In this document: positions 1-6,760 of the stretch, piece by piece
Numbering within the stretch: the stretch's first letter is position 1
Layout: each line of letters begins with the position of its first letter
Source of the DNA: Merdiplasma sp905207905
GTDB taxonomy: Bacteria; Bacillota; Clostridia; Lachnospirales; Lachnospiraceae
Assembly (NCBI GenBank): GCA_902475025.1
Contig: CABRXX010000092.1
Span: forward strand, 1 to 8,427
Direction of reading: 5' to 3'
DNA: 8,427 nt
Translations under genes and position numbers: made by a program
The notes under the pieces: model-generated
Database searches by the model: none
Told to the model about the DNA's origin: nothing
What the model saw: the letters and a program-made list of their open reading frames with translations, nothing else

Positions 1-1
1 G

Positions 2-715
2 CGGGAGGGAAGATTCTGCAAAAAATGCGGCGCCAGACTGGAATATGATTTTTATCACTACAGTCAGATCGGAGTATATCACTGTACTCAGTGTGATTTT
101 AAGCGGCCATGCATGGACTTTGAGGCATCCCATATTCAAATGAAACATGGTTTGGAATTTGATGTGGAAGGCCGGCATATTGCGGCTGATTACCGGGGCT
201 TTTATAATATTTATAATATTCTGGCAGCCTACAGTGCAGCCCGCACCGGAGGCCTGGAACTGAAAAATTTTGATCGGGTTTTAAAGGACTTCAATCCCCA
301 GAACGGGAGAAACGAGGTATTTCATATTCAGGGCTGCAGAGTGCTTCTGAATCTTGCCAAGAATCCTGCGGGATTTAATCAGAATATATCTGCTGTGATG
401 GAGGATAAAGAGGATAAGGATCTGATCATCGCCATCAATGACAATGCACAGGATGGAATTGATATTTCCTGGCTTTGGGATGTGGATTTTGACCGTTTTT
501 GTTCAGAGGATATCAAATCTATCACAGTCAGCGGCATTCGCTGCCAGGATATGCGACTGCGGCTGAAATATGTGGACATCTCTTCGGAACTGATACCGGA
601 TATTAAGACGGCCATTGAAAAGAGAATCAGGGAAGGAAGCAAGAATCTGTATGTGCTGGTGAATTATACTGCCCTGTATGGAACTCACAATATTTTAAAA
701 GATATGGAGCGCTAA
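2..715 (+). CDS. murT: Lipid II isoglutaminyl synthase, MurT subunit (C-terminal half; 5' end outside window)
   Basis: MurT is the Mur-ligase-like subunit that, with GatD, amidates the alpha-carboxyl of D-Glu in the lipid II stem peptide to D-isoglutamine in the cytoplasm, using ATP and ammonia from GatD. The frame is open from base 2, so the gene is cut by the window edge and 237 residues remain. Seen here: a zinc-ribbon signature with Cys pairs at visible residues 6/9 and 28/31 (CKKC and CTQC), a known insertion in MurT proteins. Next come the Mur-ligase C-terminal part and the DUF1727 domain, which contains NDNAQDGIDISWLWD; an Asp in this region completes the GatD catalytic triad in characterised MurT. 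The Mur-ligase ATP-binding part is not in the window. GatD follows 3 bases downstream, as expected for the pair. The identification is firm; function is inferred from the family. Confidence 0.95.
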   Translation, partial: REGRFCKKCGARLEYDFYHYSQIGVYHCTQCDFKRPCMDFEASHIQMKHGLEFDVEGRHIAADYRGFYNIYNILAAYSAARTGGLELKNFDRVLKDFNPQNGRNEVFHIQGCRVLLNLAKNPAGFNQNISAVMEDKEDKDLIIAINDNAQDGIDISWLWDVDFDRFCSEDIKSITVSGIRCQDMRLRLKYVDISSELIPDIKTAIEKRIREGSKNLYVLVNYTALYGTHNILKDMER

Positions 716-718
716 ATT

Positions 719-1435
719 ATGAAAATAACCATCGGACATCTTTATCCGGATCTTTTGAACCTCTACGGAGACAGAGGCAATATCCAGTGTATGAAAAAGC
801 GGTGCCAGTGGCGGGGAATTGAAGCGGAAGTAAAGGAATTTCAGGTGACAGACCACATTGATTTTTCGGGGTTGGATATTGTGCTGTTAGGAGGCGGTTC
901 TGACAGAGAGCAGATGATTGTATGCCAGAAATTGAAAGCTCTGCAAAAAGATTTTCGGGATTATGTGGAGGATAATGGAGTAGTGATCGCCGTCTGTGGC
1001 GGTTTTCAGCTGCTGGGTCATTACTATGATACGGAGGATGGCCGGATAGAAGGATTGTCTTTGGTGGATCTTTATACGGAACAGGGAAGTCCAAGACTGA
1101 TTTCAAATATTGTTATAGAAAATGAGCTGTTGCCCTATCCCATCGTAGGATTTGAAAATCACTCCGGAAGAACCTATATCCAGGGAAATCAGCCCTTTGG
1201 GAAAGTTTCTTATGGATTTGGGAATAATAATAAAGATAAGCAGGAGGGGGTCATGTATAAGAATGTGATCGGCACCTATTTGCATGGTCCGCTGCTTCCG
1301 AAGAATCCTCATGTCTGTGACCTTTTGCTCTCAAGAGCGCTGGAAAAAAAATATGGAGACGGAAGGCTGGAGCCGCTGGAGGATTCCCAGGAATTAGAGG
1401 CAAATCAATACATTGTAAAACGTTTTGTTAATTGA
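719..1435 (+). CDS. gatD: Lipid II isoglutaminyl synthase, GatD glutaminase subunit
   Basis: A 238-residue class I glutamine amidotransferase of the CobB/CobQ-like group. GatD hydrolyses glutamine and passes ammonia to MurT for amidation of lipid II D-Glu. The start is an ATG with a GGAG at 706-709 inside the end of murT. Seen motifs: N-terminal HLYPDLLNLYGDRGN typical of GatD; the nucleophile elbow AVCGGFQLLG with Cys93; the IGTYLHGPLLPKNP segment with His189. These positions agree almost exactly with the Cys94/His189 pair of the Staphylococcus aureus enzyme. Arg126 in SPRLISN is a plausible counterpart of the glutamine-binding Arg. There is no classical Glu after the His, as in other GatD proteins, where MurT supplies the acidic residue. 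The 3-base gap to murT and the 14-base gap to the next gene imply a single transcript. Confidence 0.96.
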   Translation: MKITIGHLYPDLLNLYGDRGNIQCMKKRCQWRGIEAEVKEFQVTDHIDFSGLDIVLLGGGSDREQMIVCQKLKALQKDFRDYVEDNGVVIAVCGGFQLLGHYYDTEDGRIEGLSLVDLYTEQGSPRLISNIVIENELLPYPIVGFENHSGRTYIQGNQPFGKVSYGFGNNNKDKQEGVMYKNVIGTYLHGPLLPKNPHVCDLLLSRALEKKYGDGRLEPLEDSQELEANQYIVKRFVN

Positions 1436-1449
1436 GGTGGCGTATGAGA

Positions 1450-3141
1450 ATGAAACAGAAAAAACTTCAGGGCATTTTCCCTCTGCTCCTTGTTATCTTC
1501 TGCCTGTTGTTTTGCACAGTGCCAGCGCTTGCAGAGGAGGAAGAAAACCAGGAGGAAGAGACCGAATTTATTCCTGAGGAGTATAATGATCCTATTGACA
1601 CCAATGAGATACCCGGATGGCCCAAGGGAGAAGCGGTTTATGCAGCGTCAGCCTATGTGATGGATCTGGATACCGGGACTGTTCTTTACAGTAAAAATGC
1701 AGAGACGAAACAGTATCCTGCCAGCATCACCAAGATTATGACCTGTCTTGTGGCTGTAGAGCAGGGAAATTTGGATGACACCATTACCTTTTCTGAGATT
1801 GTATATGACCTGGAGGAAGGGAGCAGTCATGCAGGAATCCAGCCGGGAGAAAAGATGACCCTGAGACAGGCTTTGGAAGCCTTGATGCTGGAGTCTGCCA
1901 ATGATGCTGCCAATGGTATTGCAGAATATCTGGGGGGCAGCTTAAGCGGTTTTGCAGATCTGATGAATGAAAAAGCCGCAGAGCTTGGCTGTGTGAACAC
2001 CCATTTTACCAATCCCCACGGTCTGCACAATGAAAACCATTATACCTGTGCCAGAGATATGGCGCTGATTGCCAGAGCTGCCTATGAGAATCCTGCTGTA
2101 CGGGAATTTATGTGTACTTCGGAGGCATCCTGTCCTCCCACCAATGAAACAGATTCTACCAGATATTTTTTAAATCATCATAAGATGATGCAGAAGGACA
2201 GCGACTATTACAGAGACTGGTGTCTGGGAGGAAAGACAGGATATACTTCAGATGCCTGGAATACACTGGTAACCTTTGGATCTAAAAATGATCTGAATCT
2301 GGTGTGCGTAGTGCTTCGGGAACCGGGCTCAGATAGAACCTATCGGGATACTGCCACCTTACTGGAATACGGTTTCTCTCAGTTCCAAAAGACAGCAGTG
2401 GGACAGGCTGGTCAGGGCCCTACCTTTTATGAGGCAATGAAGCTGAATTATGTAGGAAAGGCTGCAGAGCCTTTTAAATCAAAGGCTTTGGAGCAAAGAT
2501 TATATGACTCAAATGCAGGAGTTGCTGTGATACCGGTGACTGCGTCCGTGGATGATCTGACTGCTGTAGCGGAAACAACAGGACAGCTGACCAGAGCTGT
2601 CACCTATCAGATGGGGGGTTGGCCGGTAGGAGTATCCACTGTGGAATTTTATTCCATTCCCACAGGCATCACCTACTCCTTCCAGCAGGAGCGGGACATG
2701 GAAGTACTCTTAAAGGATGCCTCAGAGCGAAAGAAAAGAGCGGAAATTGAGAGAACTGCCATGGTAGTGGTAAATAAAGCCAAGGGTATTTATGCTTCAG
2801 CAGTAAATTTTGCTGAGAAAAATAAGCTGATCGTGTTTCTGATAGGTTCTCTGATTCTTGCAGTGGTGGTAGTAGTAATCTTTATTCTGTTCCTTCGCTG
2901 TACCAGAGAGACAAGGATGAGGAAAAAACGCCGTCAGGCAGAAAAACAGAGAATCCGAAGGGAAGAAGAGATTGACAATATGACTATGGCGGAGATCGAG
3001 CAGGAGCTTCGGGCGGCCATGGAGGAGGAGCAGCGAAGACGGCAGCAGCAGGAAGAAAAGCTGGCCAGACAGCGTAAAGAAGAAGAAAAGCTCCGGGAGA
3101 CAGAAAAGATGCTGGATGAGATCAGCAAAGAAAAAGAGTAA
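1450..3141 (+). CDS. D-alanyl-D-alanine carboxypeptidase (S11 family, DacF-like) with TM helix and cytoplasmic coiled-coil tail
   Basis: A 563-residue low-molecular-weight penicillin-binding protein that should remove the terminal D-Ala from peptidoglycan stem peptides outside the membrane. ATG 1450 is preferred because AGGTGG (1435-1440) sits 9 bases upstream; ATG 1444 is only 3 bases away and is the alternative. Numbering is from 1450. Residues 1-28 form a signal peptide ending in ALA, followed by an acidic stretch. All three S11 motifs are present: SITK (Ser92, Lys95), SAN (Ser149, Asn151) and KTG (262-264). A PBP5_C-like domain follows to about residue 410. A hydrophobic helix covers about 460-482, then about 80 strongly charged residues rich in E, R, K and Q with coiled-coil character. 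Typical DacF proteins are roughly 380-430 residues and end in an amphipathic helix, so this tail is extra. The enzyme call is firm; the role of the tail is unknown. Confidence 0.93.
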   Translation: MKQKKLQGIFPLLLVIFCLLFCTVPALAEEEENQEEETEFIPEEYNDPIDTNEIPGWPKGEAVYAASAYVMDLDTGTVLYSKNAETKQYPASITKIMTCLVAVEQGNLDDTITFSEIVYDLEEGSSHAGIQPGEKMTLRQALEALMLESANDAANGIAEYLGGSLSGFADLMNEKAAELGCVNTHFTNPHGLHNENHYTCARDMALIARAAYENPAVREFMCTSEASCPPTNETDSTRYFLNHHKMMQKDSDYYRDWCLGGKTGYTSDAWNTLVTFGSKNDLNLVCVVLREPGSDRTYRDTATLLEYGFSQFQKTAVGQAGQGPTFYEAMKLNYVGKAAEPFKSKALEQRLYDSNAGVAVIPVTASVDDLTAVAETTGQLTRAVTYQMGGWPVGVSTVEFYSIPTGITYSFQQERDMEVLLKDASERKKRAEIERTAMVVVNKAKGIYASAVNFAEKNKLIVFLIGSLILAVVVVVIFILFLRCTRETRMRKKRRQAEKQRIRREEEIDNMTMAEIEQELRAAMEEEQRRRQQQEEKLARQRKEEEKLRETEKMLDEISKEKE

Positions 3142-3332
3142 GAAAAATCGGTAAAATGATGTGAATCTTTGAGAAGAAAAAAGCTGCGGTAAAGCGATCC
3201 GGCAGATGGAACAGATTTGCTGCAGCTTTATATAGACGGCGAACCGGAAAAGCTCTGCTTGCAGGAGGATTCCAAAAGCGCCGCGGCAGCATGACCATGT
3301 AGACCATAATTTTAAGACAGAGAGGTAGAAAA
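3142..3332. other. 191-base gap between carboxypeptidase and recombinase-like gene
   Basis: No convincing gene is seen. A perfect 8-bp inverted repeat (AAAGCTGC 3180-3187, GCAGCTTT 3222-3229) has a 34-base loop and no T-run after it, so it is a poor terminator. The stretch 3165-3310 is stop-free in one + frame but lacks a good start with a ribosome site. No strong sigma-70-type promoter for the next gene was found. The ribosome site for that gene is GAGAGG at 3320-3325, 7 bases before ATG 3333. Confidence 0.4.
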
Positions 3333-4070
3333 ATGAACTGGGTAGCTCCGATTAAAGATGATGAAACCTTGCAGCAGTTTAAAGATAAGCTCAGAGAGAT
3401 GGATGACAAATATTATATTATGTTTGAAATCGGTGTGGGAACCGGTCTGCAGCTTCAGGAAATTTTAAAATTTAAGAACAAGGATATTCGCGGAAAAGAG
3501 ACCATTGAGGCATACATAGGTACAAAAAATATAAAAAGAACTTTTCGTATTCCCGATGAATTAAGAAAGATTATTGATGAATTTACAGAAGGAAAGGATC
3601 CGGAAGCCTATTTGATTCTCGGACATGCCAGTTCCCCTGCCGCTCTGTCCAGAGAGCAGGCTTACCGGGCATTGAAGAGTGCAGGAAAGAGTATCGGACT
3701 GACTTCTATTGGCGCACAGACGATGAGAAAGACCTTTGCCTGGAGATATTATAAGGCAACAGGGGATATCTATTATATTCAGAATTTGTTAAACCACGCC
3801 TCTCCCTCCATCACTTACCGCTACATTGGAGAAAAACCCAATGTGGAAGTGGTTCTGAAAAAAATGACTCCAGAGGAAAATGAGAGAAGCCGTTATCTGC
3901 TTTACCATGATAATAACGGGAAAAAGCGCATGGAAGAGATCAAGAATGTGATGGACGAGCTGGAGAAAGAACTGGAAAATCCCTGCAACAATGATGCATT
4001 TTATGGAAAAGTGGACTGCCTGCTCACAGAGGTGGAGGAACTGATCCGGAATTTTAAGTCTACAAAATAA
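3333..4070 (+). CDS. Tyrosine-recombinase-fold protein, catalytic domain only, with degenerate active site
   Basis: A 245-residue protein whose residues ~10-170 match the catalytic domain of phage integrase/Xer recombinases. Aligned by eye to XerD: box I reads TGLQLQEIL, with Gln40 where catalytic Arg I is expected; box II reads AQTMRKTFA, with Gln129 in place of His I, Arg132 matching Arg II and Lys133 where XerD has His; LLNH gives His155; RYIG gives Tyr164, nine residues after that His as in XerD. A Lys in TKNIKRTF could be the beta-hairpin Lys. The N-terminal core-binding domain is missing. About 80 residues follow the Tyr, partly a charged helix (RMEEIKNVMDELEKELE) that may be a coiled coil. 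Codon use resembles the neighbours, and no att site, excisionase or cargo is seen. It may be a DNA-binding protein derived from a recombinase, or a weakly active enzyme. The fold call is firm, the function unknown. Confidence 0.85.
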   Translation: MNWVAPIKDDETLQQFKDKLREMDDKYYIMFEIGVGTGLQLQEILKFKNKDIRGKETIEAYIGTKNIKRTFRIPDELRKIIDEFTEGKDPEAYLILGHASSPAALSREQAYRALKSAGKSIGLTSIGAQTMRKTFAWRYYKATGDIYYIQNLLNHASPSITYRYIGEKPNVEVVLKKMTPEENERSRYLLYHDNNGKKRMEEIKNVMDELEKELENPCNNDAFYGKVDCLLTEVEELIRNFKSTK

Positions 4071-4103
4071 AAGAGTAAGCATCACAGAGTTCAAATAGAG
4101 GAA

Positions 4104-4143
4104 ATTCTGGTGATCTCTAAATATCAGTGGAAATCACCAGAAT
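4104..4143. terminator. Hairpin between convergent genes, possible bidirectional terminator
   Basis: A perfect 11-bp inverted repeat, ATTCTGGTGAT (4104-4114) and ATCACCAGAAT (4133-4143), has an 18-base loop. It lies between the stop of the recombinase-like gene (4070) and the stop of the opposing exonuclease gene (4145-4147). Neither side has a strong T-run, so termination efficiency is uncertain. Confidence 0.5.
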
Positions 4144-4144
4144 A

Positions 4145-5098
4145 CTATTTATGAAAAGTACGTTTTAGCCGTCTGCGAAGGCGGATGATCTCCTGCTTTT
4201 CCTTTACCCCATAGGCCTCTTCCTCAGAGATCAGTTTCAAGGTTTTAATTACATAGAAGGTACCGTCCGTATGCTGGCGCATACGGATTTTTCCTTTTAT
4301 CCAGCCATGTTCTTCACAGTAAGCCAAGCAAAGATAATTTTTGGAACCGCTGGAAAACCAGCGAATTTTTTTTCTGGCATTTTTTTTGCATAAATAACAG
4401 CGTGTGGAGGTTACCAGCCGATCCTTCATGGCATCGGTTTTGCTGCCAAAAGGTTTGGAAACAAATTTATAGTAGGTTTTATAGGTAAGATGAATTTCCT
4501 GTCTGCGGTTTTTGGGAGTGCGGTAATAGTCCACGGAAAAATTATCCAAAATATCTTCTGTGGATAGATGTTTTAAAATTTCTGCCGTATAGACTGCATC
4601 TGAAAAAGCACTGTGAAAAGCAGAAGTTTTTTCAATCTCCAGAAAATCTACAGCATATTCCAACGCACGCCTTGTTTTCCGATCTTCATAAACAATACTG
4701 AAAATTTTCTGAATGTCATAATAAAACAGAGGAAACTTCCAGTTCCAATGTATTTTGTACCAATCCAGATTTCGTTGAAGTTCCAGAAGATCCGAAGGGC
4801 CCCAGGTACAAAAAAGAGGGTTTTCTCCGCACCAGTGAAGAAAATCCCTTGCTGCTTCCGGAAAGGTACGGCAGGAAGAAAAATCTTCCTCACGAAGAGA
4901 AACCACTTCTCTGGTCATAAAATGAAGAGTGGTGTAAAGCTGAGGACGGATTACTTCGTGAAAATGGTCCAAAACTTCCTGTTTTTCGTTCAGTTTCACA
5001 GCGCCGATTTCTATAATTTCGAAAGGAAGCAAAGCTTCCTCCCGTTCTTTGCCATCCGGGCATTGGTTCCATTCAAGATCCAGTACAATGTAATTCAT
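4145..5098 (-). CDS. DEDDh-family 3'-5' exonuclease with C-terminal Cys-rich domain
   Basis: A 317-residue protein of the RNase T/DnaQ exonuclease superfamily, hydrolysing DNA or RNA from the 3' end with two metal ions. Seen: Exo I YIVLDLEWNQ with Asp7 and Glu9; Exo II around FCTWGPSDLLEL with Asp103; Exo III FHSAFSDAVYTAEIL with His162 and Asp167, making the DEDDh type. The N-terminal ~180 residues resemble the KapD/ERI1-type group more than polymerase epsilon subunits. The C-terminal ~130 residues add CYLC (Cys234, Cys237), then Cys257, Cys261 and His264, a likely zinc-binding domain, and a basic tail (RLRRRLKR). The start ATG is supported by GGAG, with 5 bases between it and the ATG (reverse complement of 5099-5107). 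It is transcribed alone, divergent from the ABC ATPase. The substrate cannot be read from sequence; the extra domain hints at RNA or structured nucleic acid. Confidence 0.88.
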   Translation of the reverse strand: MNYIVLDLEWNQCPDGKEREEALLPFEIIEIGAVKLNEKQEVLDHFHEVIRPQLYTTLHFMTREVVSLREEDFSSCRTFPEAARDFLHWCGENPLFCTWGPSDLLELQRNLDWYKIHWNWKFPLFYYDIQKIFSIVYEDRKTRRALEYAVDFLEIEKTSAFHSAFSDAVYTAEILKHLSTEDILDNFSVDYYRTPKNRRQEIHLTYKTYYKFVSKPFGSKTDAMKDRLVTSTRCYLCKKNARKKIRWFSSGSKNYLCLAYCEEHGWIKGKIRMRQHTDGTFYVIKTLKLISEEEAYGVKEKQEIIRLRRRLKRTFHK

Positions 5099-5200
5099 GT
5101 TCGCTCCATTTGTATGATAAAATAGTATTCCAGTTAAAAGCTTTCAGAAGAATTGTTTTGCGTTTGGTGTCCCCTTTGGGCCAATAGAATATTTATCAAT

Positions 5201-5228
5201 ATTTTATCATAGTTCGTCATATTGTACA
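5201..5228 (-). promoter_or_regulatory. Candidate sigma-70-type promoter for the exonuclease gene
   Basis: On the minus strand, TGTACA (5223-5228, four of six matches to TTGACA) is followed after 16 bases by TAAAAT (5201-5206, five of six matches to TATAAT). It would give a leader of roughly 95 bases before ATG 5098. The region is AT-rich, so chance matches are easy. Confidence 0.35.
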
Positions 5229-5330
5229 GAAAAAAATTTGTTATTCGTCAGAATTACAAGAGAAACGGATGAAAAAAAGGTTACTGGTCAGAACGACTAA
5301 GGAATGGAAAAATCTTTGTGAACTTCATCA

Positions 5331-5360
5331 ATGGCAGGAAAGAGGAAGGTTTAGTATACT
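5331..5360 (+). promoter_or_regulatory. Candidate promoter for the ABC ATPase gene
   Basis: TATACT (5355-5360) is a good -10 box. ATGGCA (5331-5336, four of six matches) lies 18 bases upstream as a weak -35. Transcription would start near 5367, leaving a leader of about 60 bases before ATG 5429. The weak -35 may indicate an activator or a wrong choice of box. Confidence 0.4.
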
Positions 5361-5428
5361 GAATACTATGAATGACAACAAGAGGATGCGGTTGAAACGA
5401 ATAGAACAAAATTTTAGGAGGAAAAGAA

Positions 5429-6541
5429 ATGGCAAGTTTATCCTTGGAGCACATTTATAAAGTATATCCCAATGGATTTGAAGCAGTGAAGGATTTTAAT
5501 CTGGAGATTGAGGACAAGGAATTTATTATTTTTGTAGGACCTTCCGGATGCGGTAAGTCTACGACACTTCGTATGATTGCAGGTCTGGAGGAGATCAGCA
5601 AGGGAACTTTAAAGATCGGTGATCGTGTGGTAAACGACGTAGAACCGAAGGACAGAGACATTGCCATGGTATTCCAGAGCTATGCTCTGTATCCTCATAT
5701 GACAGTATATGATAATATGGCATTCAGTTTGAAACTGCGCAAGCTTCCAAAAGATCAGATTGATCAGAAGGTAAGAGCAGCAGCCAAAATTCTGGATTTG
5801 GAGAAGCTGTTGGATCGTAAGCCGAAGGCTCTTTCCGGAGGACAGAGACAGCGTGTAGCTATGGGACGTGCCATTGTCCGGAATCCTAAGGTATTCCTGA
5901 TGGACGAGCCGCTTTCCAATCTGGATGCAAAGCTTCGTGTTCAGATGAGAACGGAGATCTCCAAACTTCATCAGAGCCTGGGAGCCACCATCATCTACGT
6001 TACTCATGACCAGACAGAGGCTATGACTCTGGGAACCAGGATTGTAGTTATGAAGGATGGCGTAGTACAGCAGGTAGATACTCCTCAGAATCTGTACAAT
6101 GCTCCTGGTAATCTGTTTGTAGCAGGCTTTATCGGATCTCCCCAGATGAATATGCTTGAGGCACAGGTGGAAGTGAAGGGTCAGGAGGTTTACCTGAAAG
6201 TAGGAAGCAGCGCTTCTATCAAACTTCCTGCAAAGAAAGCACAGAAGCTGATGGATGGAGGATACAATGGAAAGACTGTAATCATGGGTATCCGTCCTGA
6301 GGATATCACAGATGATGAAGATTTGATTGCAAAATCCGAAGCAGTCCTGGAAGCAAAGATTGAGGTCTATGAGCTTCTGGGTGCAGAAGTATACCTGTAC
6401 TTCACAGTAAATGGAAGCAACATGACTGCAAGAGTAAATCCCAGAACTCAGGCAAGAACCGGAGATATGGTAAAATTTGCTCTGGATGTAGATAAGATTC
6501 ATGTGTTTGACAAAGAGACTGAGCTGACGATTACAAACTAA
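5429..6541 (+). CDS. Sugar ABC transporter ATP-binding protein (MsmX/UgpC/MalK type)
   Basis: A 370-residue cytoplasmic ATPase of the carbohydrate-uptake CUT1 class. The start has a near-ideal AGGAGG (5416-5421), 7 bases before ATG. All nucleotide-binding motifs are intact: Walker A GPSGCGKST (37-45), Q-loop Gln83, signature LSGGQ (135-139), Walker B VFLMDE (155-160), D-loop SNLD (163-166) and switch His193. Residues ~235-370 form the MalK-like OB/TOBE domain, including GIRPEDI (287-293). Length and layout match MsmX, MsmK and UgpC. No permease or solute-binding protein lies beside it. In Bacillus and Streptococcus such stand-alone ATPases serve several sugar importers, so a shared role is inferred. 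Exact substrates cannot be assigned. The CdaR-like regulator downstream has its own promoter and may or may not act on this gene. Confidence 0.95.
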   Translation: MASLSLEHIYKVYPNGFEAVKDFNLEIEDKEFIIFVGPSGCGKSTTLRMIAGLEEISKGTLKIGDRVVNDVEPKDRDIAMVFQSYALYPHMTVYDNMAFSLKLRKLPKDQIDQKVRAAAKILDLEKLLDRKPKALSGGQRQRVAMGRAIVRNPKVFLMDEPLSNLDAKLRVQMRTEISKLHQSLGATIIYVTHDQTEAMTLGTRIVVMKDGVVQQVDTPQNLYNAPGNLFVAGFIGSPQMNMLEAQVEVKGQEVYLKVGSSASIKLPAKKAQKLMDGGYNGKTVIMGIRPEDITDDEDLIAKSEAVLEAKIEVYELLGAEVYLYFTVNGSNMTARVNPRTQARTGDMVKFALDVDKIHVFDKETELTITN

Positions 6542-6548
6542 CTTTCAT

Positions 6549-6631
6549 GTCCGCTGATGCGGACGCCACCAGGGATAGAAGCCCCTCGGATTGCTCCACG
6601 CTTTGTGTTCCCGCAATCCGGCCTGTCGGCC
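6549..6631. repeat. Cluster of hairpins following the ATPase gene
   Basis: Successive inverted repeats are packed end to end. GTCCGC/GCGGAC (6549-6554, 6559-6564) has a 4-base loop. AGGG/CCCT (6571-6574, 6583-6586) follows. CGGATTGC/GCAATCCG (6587-6594, 6613-6620) is a perfect 8 bp. GGCC/GGCC (6620-6623, 6628-6631) has a 4-base loop. None has a T-run, so they are not simple terminators. The sequence is more GC-rich than the surrounding spacers and may be a dispersed intergenic repeat or a structured RNA. Confidence 0.55.
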
Positions 6632-6651
6632 TACTTGCTCATACGAGTTAG

Positions 6652-6719
6652 CGTCTCTAAAACAGAGCCGTCCCGGTCTGCAAGCAGTCCGGAACAACTC
6701 TGCTTTGAGACTGGGCTTT
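6652..6719 (+). terminator. Long stem-loop, probable terminator of the ATPase transcript
   Basis: The outer arms GTCTC..CAGAG (6652-6666) and CTCTG..GAGAC (6697-6710) pair almost throughout, with one bulged T and one A-C mismatch. Inside, CCGGTCTGC and GCAGTCCGG (6672-6690) form a second stem with a T-T mismatch. The hairpin is followed by TGGGC and a short TTTT (6716-6719), so termination is plausible but the T-run is weak. Confidence 0.5.
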
Positions 6720-6760
6720 TATAGTAAAATAAGAGAGATGCCAGTGGCGTAAATGTAAAG

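Larger units (their letters stand above)
5099..5428. other. 330-base divergent intergenic region
   Basis: The region holds promoters for the exonuclease (-) and the ABC ATPase (+). It is AT-rich between about 5185 and 5250 and has two copies of TTCGTCA (5213-5219 and 5244-5250). No RNA gene is recognised. A 63-codon reading frame starting at 5269 overlaps the ATPase start and is not accepted as a gene. Confidence 0.5.

Noticed and set aside
1432..1449. Upstream TTG (1432) start for the carboxypeptidase
   Set aside because: No ribosome site precedes TTG 1432, whereas AGGTGG is well spaced for ATG 1450 and gives a standard signal peptide.
3122..3409. 95-codon minus-strand frame covering the gap before the recombinase-like gene
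   Set aside because: It overlaps the ends of two + strand genes and shows low-complexity Ser/Leu composition with no family resemblance.
3333..4070. Integrase gene as a sign of a prophage or integrative element
   Set aside because: The active site is degenerate, no phage or conjugation genes, tRNA or att repeats are near, and codon use matches the neighbours.
4613..5125. 170-codon + strand frame inside the exonuclease gene
   Set aside because: The minus-strand exonuclease has its catalytic motifs and a good ribosome site; the + frame is its complement.
5392..5408. Possible catabolite-repression (cre) site upstream of the sugar ATPase
   Set aside because: TTGAAACGAATAGAACA resembles a cre box but lacks one base between TG and CG, so it does not fit the consensus spacing.
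5269..5460. 63-codon + strand reading frame before the ABC ATPase
   Set aside because: It overlaps the start of the ATPase gene by 32 bases, has no good ribosome site, spans the ATPase promoter candidate and ribosome site, and encodes no recognisable protein.
5609..6502. Long minus-strand open frame (297 codons) opposite the ABC ATPase
   Set aside because: It is fully antisense to a gene with every family motif intact, and its translation looks like reverse-strand noise.
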